A DNA stretch of 64,000 nucleotides, taken from positions 1-64,000 of the forward strand of contig NZ_JAEHOQ010000002.1 in assembly GCF_016239305.1 (NCBI RefSeq). Direction: 5' to 3'. Both the position numbers and the translations under genes were made by a program. The DNA is from Proteus vulgaris (lineage in GTDB: Bacteria > Pseudomonadota > Gammaproteobacteria > Enterobacterales > Enterobacteriaceae). Below, one piece after another: positions 34,703 to 45,099 of the stretch (position 1 is the first letter of the stretch; each line of letters starts with the position of its first letter). Under the pieces are notes generated by a model. It was given only the letters and a program-made list of their open reading frames with translations, was not told where the DNA came from and did not search any database.

Positions 34703-36154
34703 ATGTCACAACTTCATTACCTTGAAATTCAAAATATTATTATCAAACTAAAACAGCAATATCAAAGCGCCGTTGACGCTTTACGTAATGCAATTGTTGA
34801 TTATGCACAAAATGGAACATTACCTGATGTAAAGCAAAGAGCTGAAGGGTTATTTGCTTATCCTCAATTAACAGTATATTGGTCAGGTGAAATAAAAACA
34901 GAAGATAAAACGAGAGCTTATGGACGTTTGTCTCGTTCAGGTACTTATTCCACTACTATTACTAATCCTGCTTTATTTGAAAACTATTTGTCAGAACAAT
35001 TACAACTTATTGCTGATACCTATCATGCAACTTTTGAAGTCAGCGCCTCAAAACAAGAGATCCCTTATCCTTTTGTAATTGATGGAACAGGTATTGGTTT
35101 TGATAGAAAAATGAGTGCCTCTTTAGCAAAATATTTTCCAACAACTGATCTATCTAAAATTGGTGATGAAATTACCGATGGTTTAATTTGTGATAGGGAA
35201 ATATTGCCACTTTCTCATTTTGATGCTTTACGTACTGATTTCTCACTGGCACGTTTAAAACATTACACTGGAACATTGCCTGAAGATATTCAACCCTATA
35301 TTTTATATACGAATTATAATCGTTATGTCGATGAATTCGTTCGTTGGGCATGTGATCAAGTTGCGGATAAAAATAGTCCATATTGCGCACTTTCCTGCGC
35401 TGGGTTTCAACGAATTACGGCAGAAACCGTTGATCCTGAAAAATTAATATCAGATTTAACTTGGAAGAAATATCAAATGCCTGCCTATCACTTGATCGCA
35501 AAAGAAGGCCCCGGAATAACATTAGTTAATATTGGTGTTGGTCCTTCAAATGCGAAAACAATTTGTGATCACTTGGCAGTTTTACGGCCCCATGTTTGGT
35601 TAATGATTGGTCATTGTGGCGGATTACGTGAAAGCCAACAACTTGGTGATTATGTTTTAGCCCATGCTTATTTACGTGATGATCATATTTTAGATGATGT
35701 TTTACCACCAGATATCCCGATCCCAAATATTGCAGAAGTACAACGTGCACTTTATGACGCCACTAAAGCAGTCAGTGGAAAACCAGGACATGAAATAAAA
35801 CAAAGATTAAGAACAGGAACTGTAGTTACAACGGATGATCGCAATTGGGAATTACGTTTTTCGGTTTCAGCCAGACGATTTAATTTAAGTCGTGCGGTTG
35901 CTGTTGATATGGAAAGTGCCACTATTGCAGCACAGGGCTATCGTTTTCGTGTTCCTTATGGCACATTATTATGTGTATCTGATAAACCATTACATGGTGA
36001 AATTAAATTACCTGGCCAAGCGAATCATTTTTATGAGGGGGCTGTGTCAGAACATTTGCAAATTGGTATTCAAGCTATTGAGTTACTTAAGCAAGAAGAA
36101 AGTAACTTACACTCTCGAAAATTGAGAACATTTAATGAACCACCTTTCAGATAA
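34703..36154 (+). CDS. amn: AMP nucleosidase
   Basis: Cytoplasmic enzyme that splits AMP into adenine and ribose 5-phosphate, 483 aa, against 484 in E. coli. The N-terminal regulatory domain (1-175) precedes a nucleoside-phosphorylase-like catalytic domain (265-460) with LVNIGVGPSNAKTICDHLAVLRPHVWLMIGHCGG near 275 and AVDMESATIAAQGYRFRVPYGTLLCVSDKPLHGE near 400. The Met-Glu-Ser (DMES) is the ribose-binding signature. It is monocistronic and ends at a bidirectional terminator. Confidence 0.97.
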   Translation: MSQLHYLEIQNIIIKLKQQYQSAVDALRNAIVDYAQNGTLPDVKQRAEGLFAYPQLTVYWSGEIKTEDKTRAYGRLSRSGTYSTTITNPALFENYLSEQLQLIADTYHATFEVSASKQEIPYPFVIDGTGIGFDRKMSASLAKYFPTTDLSKIGDEITDGLICDREILPLSHFDALRTDFSLARLKHYTGTLPEDIQPYILYTNYNRYVDEFVRWACDQVADKNSPYCALSCAGFQRITAETVDPEKLISDLTWKKYQMPAYHLIAKEGPGITLVNIGVGPSNAKTICDHLAVLRPHVWLMIGHCGGLRESQQLGDYVLAHAYLRDDHILDDVLPPDIPIPNIAEVQRALYDATKAVSGKPGHEIKQRLRTGTVVTTDDRNWELRFSVSARRFNLSRAVAVDMESATIAAQGYRFRVPYGTLLCVSDKPLHGEIKLPGQANHFYEGAVSEHLQIGIQAIELLKQEESNLHSRKLRTFNEPPFR

Positions 36155-36169
36155 ATTGTAAGTAATAAT

Positions 36170-36207
36170 AAATCCCAAATTATAATCAGTTTAATAATTT
36201 GGGATTT
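36170..36207. terminator. Bidirectional terminator between amn and recombinase
   Basis: AAATCCCAAATTAT (36170-36183) pairs with ATAATTTGGGATTT (36194-36207). It serves both convergent genes. Confidence 0.85.
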
Positions 36208-36249
36208 CTATTTGATTTTATCAAAAGTAAGTTATTAAAAAATAAAACG

Positions 36250-37242
36250 TTAAAAACGTAAATGGCGAGCTGCTTTTCTTAGTCGATCATCTCCTCGTCG
36301 GTCATAACGCTGAGTTGTCATTATACTGGCATGGCCCATTGCATCTTTTACAGTCACAATATCTTCGCCATTATCAAGCATTGCGGAAGCAAAAGTTCTT
36401 CGGAGATCATGAGGCGCAAATTTATCAATGCCACTTTCTTGCTGGCGAGTTTCTAAAATATAGTAAATAGCTTGGTCTGTTATTCGTTCAGTTGTTACAT
36501 CGTCAAAACGACGAATTCGAGTGAAAAGAGGGCCATCTTGAGTGCCTCTTATTTCATCAATCCATAACTGAACACGATCCCAAGTATCATCGGGCATATA
36601 AGACATTCTTTCTTTATTACCTTTACCTCTGACAAGAAAGGCTTGATCACGAAATTGAATATGCTCGTAATTAATAGCGACTATTTCTGAACGGCGTAAT
36701 CCGCACCCCAATAGCACACTTAATATTGCCGCATCTCTTAAACCTTTCGATGAGTTGTCTTTTTCACAACTTTTAAATAAAGCACGAATTTCATGACTTG
36801 TTAATGCGCGACCTTTAGGTAATCGACTTCCTCTGACAGATTTAACTTGGCGGATATGCTGATAACTTTCAGTATCCATCTGTTTCATTGCCCATGCTTC
36901 TAAGGCAACACCTTTTAATGCAGCAAGATAAGTATTGATTGTGGCAGGGGCTTTGTTGGCATTAGATAACATATCAATAATAGCTTGGATATGATGACGA
37001 CGAAGTGCACCCCATTGGCAATTTTTAAGAGAAGTAAAACCAATCATTTTGGCAACAATAGTTAAAAATGATCCCATCGTTTGACGACTACGTTTCGATC
37101 CCAAACTCATTAAATAAGCCATTGCTGGATCCGTGTGGGATGGTGAGGTGAATGTTGTATTCAGATCCAATAATGCTTGTTTTTCAGACAGCACTAGCGA
37201 TGTTTCAGGTGTTAAATCCTGATCGTCGTGGTGAAATTTCAC
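36250..37242 (-). CDS. Orphan tyrosine recombinase/integrase
   Basis: Site-specific recombinase of the phage-integrase (Xer-like) family, 330 aa. The SAM-like N-terminal domain (60-155) is followed by the catalytic domain with all expected residues: Arg in GCGLRRSEIVAIN (near 194), Lys in VRGKGNKERMSYMP, His and Arg in APHDLRRTFASAM, the second His in MGHAS and the nucleophile Tyr in TTQRYDRRG. No prophage, excisionase or attachment-site pair is seen nearby and it is not next to a tRNA gene, so its target is unclear. It is longer than XerC/XerD (about 300) and unlike fimbrial invertases (about 190). Confidence 0.88.
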   Translation of the reverse strand: MKFHHDDQDLTPETSLVLSEKQALLDLNTTFTSPSHTDPAMAYLMSLGSKRSRQTMGSFLTIVAKMIGFTSLKNCQWGALRRHHIQAIIDMLSNANKAPATINTYLAALKGVALEAWAMKQMDTESYQHIRQVKSVRGSRLPKGRALTSHEIRALFKSCEKDNSSKGLRDAAILSVLLGCGLRRSEIVAINYEHIQFRDQAFLVRGKGNKERMSYMPDDTWDRVQLWIDEIRGTQDGPLFTRIRRFDDVTTERITDQAIYYILETRQQESGIDKFAPHDLRRTFASAMLDNGEDIVTVKDAMGHASIMTTQRYDRRGDDRLRKAARHLRF

Positions 37243-37574
37243 TGTGATTTCCTTATTAAATCAACATAACCATGATGAATATTCTAACAGATCCAAAAAA
37301 GAAAAAAGCTACTTTTTCAAAGGATCATTTTAATAAGTAGAGCAGATCGTGTTTGTTTTACCATCAATCAGTGTGTTAATTGAACATGGTTTGTATGAAT
37401 AGCAACCGAGTTGAGTTAGCGCTAAAATTAAAAATAAATTTATTTCAAAAAAAGATAGGAAATATTACGAGTAACAGGGGATTAGATAAGGTATCGTACC
37501 CAAGATCTTCACTTTTTCTCTGTTTAAAAACAAGGGAGAAATTGGGTACGAAATAGAAAAACGACTATTTAAAT
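37243..37574. repeat. Intergenic region with 10-bp inverted repeat
   Basis: The 332 bases upstream of the recombinase contain perfect inverted arms TCGTACCCAA (37494-37503) and TTGGGTACGA (37542-37551) around 38 bases; an inner TTCTC/GAGAA pair can extend the stem. It lies just past the iaaA stop but lacks a T run. It may be a weak iaaA terminator or a protein-binding site. Confidence 0.5.
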
Positions 37575-38609
37575 TTACTCTTTATAGATAGCAACAACCG
37601 GTTTTCCATCATTACCAATTGTGCCACGATACATACCTTCAGAATTAAAACTCATCGTATAGTTGCCTGATTTATCTAATACGATAACACCACCACTTCC
37701 ATTAATAGCTTTAACTTCATCAAGTGCATTCTGTGCCGCTTTTTCTAAAGGTAAATTTTGATATTTAACTTGGGCAGCAATATTAAAGGCAGTTAATGTG
37801 CGGATAAACATTTCACCAGAACCCGTTGCGGATACAGCAACTGTTTCATTATCGGCATAGTTTCCAGCACCAATAATAGGGGAGTCGCCCACTCGGCCAT
37901 AACGTTTATTAGTCATTCCGCCAGTTGAAGTTCCTGCGGCTAAATTACCATGTTGATCAAGTGCAACGGCACCTACTGTGCCATATTTATAATCGTACAT
38001 CATTGGATCAATAAAAAGTGCAGCTGTTTTTCCATCGTGATCTAAAACGACCTGTTCTTTTTCTATCGCTTTTTGAAGTTGTTGCCAGCGATATTCAGTA
38101 CGGAAATAAGAAGGGTCTACAATTGTTAGTCCTTGTTCTTTAGCAAAAAGATCTGCACCATTTGATACCATTAAAACATGAGGGCTTTTTTCCATTACCG
38201 CAATAGCGGCATTTATAGGATTTTTAACTGTAGTGACTCCAGCAACAGCGCCGGCATTGCGCGTTTTTCCATCCATAATAGAAGCATCAAGTTCATTGCG
38301 TCCGTCATGTGTAAAAACAGCACCTTTTCCAGCATTAAAGAGAGGGGAATCTTCCATTACGTTAATAGATTTTTGAACTGCTTCTATACTAGTACCTCCG
38401 CTATTTAATACTGTATATCCCGCATTTAATGCTTCAGTCAGTTTTTCTTTATATTCTTTTTCTTGTTCAGGGGTGATCGTACCTTTAGTAATTGTGCCTG
38501 CACCCCCATGAATAACAAGACGAATAGGGGATTGATTATTAGCAAAAACAGAGGTGGCAAACAGAGTGCAGAGTGTCATTGTGGCGAGTTTATACTTAAT
38601 ATTATTCAT
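37575..38609 (-). CDS. iaaA: Secreted isoaspartyl peptidase/L-asparaginase
   Basis: Ntn-hydrolase of the plant-type asparaginase family, 344 aa, with a signal peptide (MNNIKYKLATMTLCTLFAT, cleavage near VFANN). The precursor is expected to cut itself before Thr211 in KYGTVGAVALD, which becomes the nucleophile. GGMTNKRYGRVGDSPIIGAGNYAD and the TGSGEMFIR block line the active site. It hydrolyses isoaspartyl dipeptides and asparagine. The E. coli IaaA lacks an obvious signal peptide, so a periplasmic site here is a difference. GAAGGG lies before the ATG. It is monocistronic. Confidence 0.92.
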   Translation of the reverse strand: MNNIKYKLATMTLCTLFATSVFANNQSPIRLVIHGGAGTITKGTITPEQEKEYKEKLTEALNAGYTVLNSGGTSIEAVQKSINVMEDSPLFNAGKGAVFTHDGRNELDASIMDGKTRNAGAVAGVTTVKNPINAAIAVMEKSPHVLMVSNGADLFAKEQGLTIVDPSYFRTEYRWQQLQKAIEKEQVVLDHDGKTAALFIDPMMYDYKYGTVGAVALDQHGNLAAGTSTGGMTNKRYGRVGDSPIIGAGNYADNETVAVSATGSGEMFIRTLTAFNIAAQVKYQNLPLEKAAQNALDEVKAINGSGGVIVLDKSGNYTMSFNSEGMYRGTIGNDGKPVVAIYKE

Positions 38610-39470
38610 ATAACCCTTCTTATTTTAGATTAAAATTAATTTGATATTTTCATATATTTTCTTACCGCTGTGTTTCTAAGTTCTAATTAATTACATAAAT
38701 TGGGTGTAATAACTAACTGCAATAATCACTATATAAAAATTTTAAAGCATAAGTGGTCTGAACACTTGGATTTATTTTTGATTTGTCGATCTCTGTCATA
38801 GAGTGATTTTTTTAGGATTTATTTTACAATATATTCAATTGGTTATGTTATTTAGATATTGCTTTTATATCAAAAGTAATCTATTAAATATAGTGATAAT
38901 AAATCTAATTTAAACTTTAAAAATAACAATGCTATTTTTACTGATTATTTCTATTTATTTAAAATAGTGGCTAAAAGCTGGTTTTAATTAATTTATATAA
39001 TAAATACAACCTATTGCCACTGAGGGTTATATTGAAGTTAACTGATAATTAATTATTTTCTAAAAGAAAATAAAAATACGAATGTCGTTTTTATTTTGAT
39101 AAACACTTGATAACCAATTGTTATTATTTCGTTTGTATTTGAATGTAATAAAAAGGTGTTTTTTATATACAAATTGTGTGCTTCCTCGAACAATCAAAAA
39201 GGGATGATGGATTCTGTGATAAAAGTACTACATTAATTTAAGTTAAGGCTCTATTATAATGACATAATATTTATAATTCATAAGGTTAGCTTTTAATATT
39301 TTATTTTTTTATTAGGTATGAGTTAGCTTTATTAATGCAAATGAACTATTTTTAAATATAGATAAAATAAAAAATTAATCAGTTTTAACTATTTAACTAT
39401 TTTCTGACATACAGCAGATAAACACATTTTGGGTATTATTTTATGGCTAAAGGAAGGTTAAATAATTTAT
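38610..39470. other. Long AT-rich intergenic region
   Basis: 861 bases between divergent iaaA and yhiI. I see no reading frame with a ribosome binding site. The only structure is an AT-rich imperfect hairpin around 39069-39096 (AAAATAAAAATACGA ATG TCGTTTTTATTT), which could end a small RNA or be chance in such AT-rich DNA. Confidence 0.4.
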
Positions 39471-40544
39471 ATGAAAAATCAAAAAAAGAGTCGTTTTTTT
39501 GTTTACGGTATTATTCTTATCGCGATAATTGCGGCCGGTGTTTTTTGGTGGAAATCTCAAGCACCGACACTTCCTTCTGGATTTGCTCAAAGTAATGGGA
39601 GAATAGAAGCAACAGAAATTGATATATCAACAAAAAGTCCAGGAAGAATAGACTCTATTTTAGTTCAAGAAGGTGATTTTGTTAAAGCGGGTGAAGTTTT
39701 AGCCAACATGGATACTCGTACACTTAAAGAACAACTTCATGAAGTTCAAGCACAATTAAATCAAGCCAAAAGCAGTGTTGTTACTGCTCAATCGGCATTA
39801 TCACAACGTAACAGCGAACAGCTTGCCGCTCAAGCGGTGGTTCGTCAACGTATTGCTGAACTGGATGCAGCACAAAAAAGACTCAATCGTTCTCGTGCAC
39901 TAGTGAAAACCAATGCTATTTCTATTCAACAATTAGATGATGATATTGCCAGAACTGAAGGGGCAAGAGCAGCTGTTGAAGCAGCCAAAGCACAGGAAAC
40001 TGCAACCGTAGCGGCTATTGAATCGGCAAAAGCGGGTATTATTCAAGCAAAAACAAAAGTAGATGCCGCAACAGCAACAGAAAGACGCATCATGGCTGAA
40101 TTAGATGACAGTATTTTAAAAGCCCCTCGTAATGGTCGTGTTCAATATCGTGTTGCTGAGCCTGGCGAAGTTTTAGGTGCTGGCGGTCGTGTGTTAAATA
40201 TGGTTGATCTAAGTGATGTTTATATGACCTTCTTTTTACCAACTGAAGCTGCAGGTCAAGCCGCTTTAGGTAGTGACGTTCATATTATTTTAGATGCAGC
40301 CCCTCATATTGTTATTCCTGCAAAAACGACTTATGTCGCTAGTGTTGCCCAATTTACGCCTAAAACCGTTGAAACGGATAATGAAAGACTGAAACTAATG
40401 TTTCGTGTAAGGGCAAGAATTTCACCTGAATTACTTGAAAAACATCTTGAATATGTAAAAACAGGATTACCAGGTCGTGCTTATATTCGACTAGATAACA
40501 ATCAATCTTGGCCAACTGATTTAGAGGTGAAACTACCACAATGA
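39471..40544 (+). CDS. yhiI: HlyD-family periplasmic adaptor YhiI
   Basis: Membrane-fusion protein of an ABC exporter, 357 aa (E. coli YhiI 355). One N-terminal membrane anchor ([16 protein letters not shown]) is followed by a biotinyl-lipoyl half ([25 protein letters not shown]), a long Ala/Gln-rich coiled-coil hairpin (about 82-205), the second lipoyl half ([24 protein letters not shown]) and a beta-barrel. It links the RbbA/YhhJ membrane proteins to the outer membrane. Its stop overlaps the rbbA ATG by four bases. Confidence 0.92.
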   Translation: MKNQKKSRFFVYGIILIAIIAAGVFWWKSQAPTLPSGFAQSNGRIEATEIDISTKSPGRIDSILVQEGDFVKAGEVLANMDTRTLKEQLHEVQAQLNQAKSSVVTAQSALSQRNSEQLAAQAVVRQRIAELDAAQKRLNRSRALVKTNAISIQQLDDDIARTEGARAAVEAAKAQETATVAAIESAKAGIIQAKTKVDAATATERRIMAELDDSILKAPRNGRVQYRVAEPGEVLGAGGRVLNMVDLSDVYMTFFLPTEAAGQAALGSDVHIILDAAPHIVIPAKTTYVASVAQFTPKTVETDNERLKLMFRVRARISPELLEKHLEYVKTGLPGRAYIRLDNNQSWPTDLEVKLPQ

Positions 40545-43309
40545 GTCAAATAATGAGAACGCAAAGTCATTCTCATATCATTGAATTGACTCATGTATCC
40601 CAACATTATGGCGATACCAAAGCACTTGATGATGTGACATTGACTATTCCAGCAGGAAAAATGGTCGGCCTAATAGGCCCTGACGGTGTAGGTAAATCGA
40701 GCTTAATTTCTCTTATTTCGGGAGCCAGAGAAATTCAAACAGGGCAAGTAATCGTTTTAAATGGTGATATGAATGATGTTCAACACCGAAGGGCTGTTTG
40801 TCCTCGTATTGCTTATATGCCACAAGGATTAGGTAAAAACCTTTATCACACACTTTCTGTTTTTGAAAACGTTGATTTTTTTGGTCGCCTGTTTGGTCAA
40901 TCAAAACAAGAACGAGCAGAACGTATAAATGACTTACTTGAAAGTACGGGGTTAGCGCCGTTTCGCGACAGACCCGCAGGTAAACTTTCAGGCGGGATGA
41001 AACAAAAATTGGGTTTATGTTGTGCATTAATTCATGATCCAGAATTACTTATTCTGGATGAACCGACAACGGGAGTTGACCCTTTATCTCGTGCACAATT
41101 TTGGGAGTTAATTAATCGTATACGTAAACGCCAAACAAACATGAGCGTGTTAGTTGCGACTGCTTATATGGAAGAAGCTGAGCGCTTTGATTGGCTTGTC
41201 GCTATGGATGCTGGAAAAATTTTAGCAACGGGTCATGCCAATGAGTTAAAAGCACAAACTCATACGGATGAATTAGAAGCTGCTTTTATCGAATTATTAC
41301 CTGAAGAAAAGAAAAAGAATCATCAAAAAGTTATTATTCCTCCAAGAGATAAAAGCGACGATGATGTGATTGCTATTGAAGCTAAAGATTTAACCATGCG
41401 TTTTGGTCAATTTGTTGCGGTTGATCATGTGAGCTTCCGTATTCCTAAAGGCGAAATTTTTGGTTTCTTGGGATCAAATGGTTGTGGTAAATCAACCACA
41501 ATGAAAATGCTAACGGGATTGTTAGAAGCCAGTGAAGGGCGAGCTTGGTTATTTGGTCAAGAAGTTGATCCTAAAGATATCGAAACTCGTCGTCGAGTGG
41601 GGTATATGTCACAAGCCTTTTCACTTTATAGTGAATTAACGGTACGACAAAATCTAGAATTACATGCCAAACTTTTTCATATTCCAGAAGAGGAAATTCC
41701 TCAGCGTGTTAAGGACATGAGTGAGCGTTTTAATTTAACTGACGTAGAAGAAATAATGCCCGATGGTTTGCCATTAGGTATTCGTCAACGTTTGTCGCTT
41801 GCTGTCGCTGTTATCCATAAACCTGAAATGTTGATACTGGATGAACCCACTTCAGGAGTTGACCCCATTGCGCGAGATATGTTCTGGAACTTGATGGTTG
41901 ATCTATCTAGACGTGACGGTGTCACTATTTTTATCTCAACTCACTTTATGAATGAAGCAGCGCGTTGTGACCGAATGTCACTTATGCATGCAGGTAAAGT
42001 ATTAGTGACAGATACACCTGCAAATTTAGTTAAAAATAGCCAATTTGATACACTTGAAGAAGTCTTTATTGATTACCTTAAAAAAGCATCAGGCGAACAA
42101 GAAACACCTGAACTTGATGAAAAAAGCTTGCAACTTCCTGCATCTAGTGATGAAAGTGCAGAAAAAGCATTAAAGCAACGGTTTAGTCTACGACGTTTAT
42201 TTAGCTATAGTATTCGTGAAGGTATGGAGCTGCGCCGTGATCCTGTACGTCTAACATTGGCGTTATTAGGAACGGTGATCCTGATGTTTATTATGGGATA
42301 TGGGATTAGCATGGATGTTGAAAACTTACGCTTTGGTATTATGGATAGAGACCAAACGGGTTTAAGTCAAGCATATAGCCAAAACCTGTCAGGCTCTCGG
42401 TATTTTATTGAAAAAGCACCAATCACTGATTATGACCAGCTTGAACGTCGACTTCGTAGTGGTGATATCACGGTTGCAATTGAAATTCCGCCTAATTTTG
42501 CTCGTGATGTTGCAAAGGGAAATACTGTAAAAATAGGAGTTTGGATAGATGGCGCGATGCCAAATCGAGCTGAAACAGTACGGGGTTATATTCAGGCAAT
42601 GCACTTAACATGGATGCTTGATATGGCAATGCGTCAACCAACAAACGTGGTTGATAAATTATCACCGATTAATATCGAAACACGTTATCGTTATAATCCT
42701 GATGTAAAAAGCTTACCTGCTATTGTACCTGCTGTTATTCCACTTTTATTAATGATGATCCCTGCAATGTTAAGTGCATTGAGTGTGGTACGTGAAAAAG
42801 AGCTGGGTTCTATTATTAATCTTTATGTTACACCTGTTACCAAAGCTGAGTTTTTATTAGGTAAACAATTTCCTTATATCTTATTGGGAATGTTTAACTT
42901 TTTTATGCTCTGTGCGCTTTCGGTCTTTGTATTTGGCGTCAGTTTTAAAGGCAGTATGCTTACGCTCTCTTTAGGGGCATTGCTCTATATTACGATCGCA
43001 ACAGGAATGGGGTTATTAATTTCTTGCTTCATGAAAAGCCAGATTGCCGCTATTTTTGGTACTTCAATTATTACCTTAATTCCAGCGACACAATTTTCAG
43101 GAATTATTGATCCTGTTTCATCACTCGAAGGTATTGGTAAATGGATAGGGCATATTTATCCGACTTCTCATTTTTTAACTATCGCAAGAGGGACTTTTTC
43201 TAAAGGATTAAATCTCTTTGATTTACCTTGGTCTTTTATTCCTTTGCTTATTACCATCCCTATTGTAGTTGGGCTAAGTGTCTTTTTCTTGAAAAAGCAG
43301 GAGGCTTAA
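40541..43309 (+). CDS. rbbA: RbbA, fused double ATPase plus ABC-2 permease
   Basis: A 922-aa protein (E. coli RbbA/YhiH 911) with two ATP-binding domains and a membrane domain. Domain 1 (10-245) has Walker [10 protein letters not shown], signature LSGGMKQK and Walker [14 protein letters not shown]. Domain 2 (275-510) has [10 protein letters not shown] and [13 protein letters not shown], but its signature is degenerate ([12 protein letters not shown]). Residues 555-920 have six membrane segments of the ABC-2 type with a large loop. In E. coli it is described as a ribosome-associated ATPase; context (yhiI, yhhJ) says exporter. Confidence 0.93.
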   Translation: MSQIMRTQSHSHIIELTHVSQHYGDTKALDDVTLTIPAGKMVGLIGPDGVGKSSLISLISGAREIQTGQVIVLNGDMNDVQHRRAVCPRIAYMPQGLGKNLYHTLSVFENVDFFGRLFGQSKQERAERINDLLESTGLAPFRDRPAGKLSGGMKQKLGLCCALIHDPELLILDEPTTGVDPLSRAQFWELINRIRKRQTNMSVLVATAYMEEAERFDWLVAMDAGKILATGHANELKAQTHTDELEAAFIELLPEEKKKNHQKVIIPPRDKSDDDVIAIEAKDLTMRFGQFVAVDHVSFRIPKGEIFGFLGSNGCGKSTTMKMLTGLLEASEGRAWLFGQEVDPKDIETRRRVGYMSQAFSLYSELTVRQNLELHAKLFHIPEEEIPQRVKDMSERFNLTDVEEIMPDGLPLGIRQRLSLAVAVIHKPEMLILDEPTSGVDPIARDMFWNLMVDLSRRDGVTIFISTHFMNEAARCDRMSLMHAGKVLVTDTPANLVKNSQFDTLEEVFIDYLKKASGEQETPELDEKSLQLPASSDESAEKALKQRFSLRRLFSYSIREGMELRRDPVRLTLALLGTVILMFIMGYGISMDVENLRFGIMDRDQTGLSQAYSQNLSGSRYFIEKAPITDYDQLERRLRSGDITVAIEIPPNFARDVAKGNTVKIGVWIDGAMPNRAETVRGYIQAMHLTWMLDMAMRQPTNVVDKLSPINIETRYRYNPDVKSLPAIVPAVIPLLLMMIPAMLSALSVVREKELGSIINLYVTPVTKAEFLLGKQFPYILLGMFNFFMLCALSVFVFGVSFKGSMLTLSLGALLYITIATGMGLLISCFMKSQIAAIFGTSIITLIPATQFSGIIDPVSSLEGIGKWIGHIYPTSHFLTIARGTFSKGLNLFDLPWSFIPLLITIPIVVGLSVFFLKKQEA

Positions 43310-44437
43310 ATGTGGCACACAATGCAAAATGTATTTAACTTAGGTATAAAAGAGCTACGAAGTCTCTCGCGTGATAAGGCAATGCTGGCATTAATTGTAT
43401 TTGCTTTTACCGTATCGATTTACTCATCAGCAACGGTAACACCGGGTTCATTACATCATGCGCCTATTGCAGTTGCTGATCAGGATAAATCACAATTATC
43501 TGCACGTATTGTAAATAGTTTTTATATGCCTTATTTTTTGCCACCAGCAGATATCACTCCTGAGCAAATAGATGGTCTATTAGATAGAGGTACTTATACG
43601 TTTGCATTAGATATCCCACCTAATTTTCAGAGCGATCTTTTAGCAGGTCGTAAACCGGAAATACAAGTTAATATCGATGCGACACGAATGAGCCAAGCTT
43701 TTTTAGGTAATAGTTATATACAAAATATTGTAATGGGAGAGGCGAAAACCTTTTTAGCCAAAAACAGAACTAACGATCCATTACCTGTTGATTTAGAAGT
43801 AAGAATGAGCTTTAACCCTAACCTAACACAATCTTGGTTTGGTTCTGTGATGGCAATTATCAATAATATCACTATGTTATCAATAGTATTAACAGGAGCC
43901 GCATTAATAAGAGAGCGAGAGCACGGAACCATTGAGCATTTACTGGTTATGCCTGTAACTCCCTTTGAAATTATGCTTTCTAAGATATGGTCAATGGGTT
44001 TGGTTGTACTATTGGCATCGGTAATGTCGTTAGTCTTAGTGGTAAAAACCTTGCTTAATGTACCTATTGAAGGCTCGGTTTTACTGTTTATGTGTGGTGT
44101 TGCTTTAAGCTTATTTGCGACAACCTCCATTGGTATTTTCTTAGGTACAATGGCGCGTTCAATGCCACAATTTGGTTTGTTGATGATTATGGTCTTACTA
44201 CCATTAAATATGTTATCTGGTGGTATGACATCACGAGAAAGTATGCCTCAGTTTGTACAAGATGTAATGCAAACAATGCCAACGACACACTTCGTGAGTT
44301 TAGCTCAAGCCATTTTATATCGTGGTGCTGATTTCTCAATTGTGTGGCCTCAATTTATTGTCTTAATTATTATTGGCTCTGTATTTTTCTTATTGGCTTT
44401 GTTACGTTTTAGAAAAACCATTTCGGCTATGGCCTAA
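43310..44437 (+). CDS. yhhJ: ABC-2 type permease YhhJ
   Basis: Inner-membrane permease, 375 aa (E. coli YhhJ 374), with an N-terminal membrane segment, a periplasmic region (about 45-175) and five C-terminal segments. The GALIREREHGTIEHLLVMPVTPFEIMLSK block is the ABC-2 signature, and LNMLSGGMTSRESMPQFVQDVMQTMPTTHFVSLAQ is typical for this group. It starts directly after the rbbA stop. Together with YhiI and RbbA it should form one export complex; the substrate is not known. Confidence 0.93.
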   Translation: MWHTMQNVFNLGIKELRSLSRDKAMLALIVFAFTVSIYSSATVTPGSLHHAPIAVADQDKSQLSARIVNSFYMPYFLPPADITPEQIDGLLDRGTYTFALDIPPNFQSDLLAGRKPEIQVNIDATRMSQAFLGNSYIQNIVMGEAKTFLAKNRTNDPLPVDLEVRMSFNPNLTQSWFGSVMAIINNITMLSIVLTGAALIREREHGTIEHLLVMPVTPFEIMLSKIWSMGLVVLLASVMSLVLVVKTLLNVPIEGSVLLFMCGVALSLFATTSIGIFLGTMARSMPQFGLLMIMVLLPLNMLSGGMTSRESMPQFVQDVMQTMPTTHFVSLAQAILYRGADFSIVWPQFIVLIIIGSVFFLLALLRFRKTISAMA

Positions 44438-44464
44438 TAAAATTTAAATATTAATCGATAAGTT

Positions 44465-44510
44465 AACCTATTTTCTTCTATTATTAAATATAGAAGGGAA
44501 TAGGTTTTTT
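44465..44510 (+). terminator. Terminator of yhiI-rbbA-yhhJ
   Basis: AACCTATT and its extension (44465-44481) pair with ATAGAAGGGAATAGGTT (to 44506), ending in T6. Confidence 0.8.
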
Positions 44511-44709
44511 ATTAATTAAAATATCTCTTCTTGGTATTTTTACTTAATTGTTAGATTATAATAAATAATATTTGCAAGGGTAAATAATATATTTATGGTA
44601 AGGCATTAAGTAAAACTCATTAGTAAATAACCTTGTCTACGATCAGAACAATGAAATTAATGTATTTTTTATCGAGTATTTTGAAAGTATTTAAATTAAG
44701 GTTGATCTT

Positions 44710-45099
44710 ATGAAAGTAACAAGAATATTTAAAATAGCAACAAGAGAAAGTAAATTTAATAAAGAAGAACAAATTGGTATAGATATAATGGATATTAAAC
44801 CAATTAGAGATAAATTATATTTACCTTACTCTATAAATGCTTGGTATACCACAACGCTTAATGAACCGATGACATTTATTCAACTTCCCACAGTGACATC
44901 AGGCTCTCAAATTTTACTTCATATCACTCAAGGCTCAGGTGCAAATCAAGTAGCTTTTGTTGATGATGTATTATGGCCCTTAGGCCGTAAGCCTCTATTA
45001 TCATGGAATAAAGATGCTATTGATATGATCCAGTTTATTGCACTTAATGGGAAGTGGTTGGGGCGATTTATTGGTGGAGGTATGCATGTATCAGAATGA
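44710..45099 (+). CDS. Small virion-like/tail-fibre-domain protein
   Basis: A 129-aa protein. Its second half (TFIQLPTV ... FVDDVLWPLGRKPLLSWNKDAIDMIQFIALNGKWLGRFIGG) follows the pattern common in phage structural proteins ('V.WP.G..P.Ls...gaiD.i.f...dg.W.g...g'). AAGG lies eight bases before the ATG. Its end overlaps the next gene by 14 bases, so the two are coupled. No other phage gene is seen around it. Function unknown; a receptor-binding or capping role is a guess. Confidence 0.6.
   Translation: MKVTRIFKIATRESKFNKEEQIGIDIMDIKPIRDKLYLPYSINAWYTTTLNEPMTFIQLPTVTSGSQILLHITQGSGANQVAFVDDVLWPLGRKPLLSWNKDAIDMIQFIALNGKWLGRFIGGGMHVSE

Noticed and set aside
37494-37551. Invertible promoter switch next to the recombinase
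   Set aside because: The arms enclose only 38 bases with no visible promoter, and the element is just downstream of iaaA where a terminator is equally likely.
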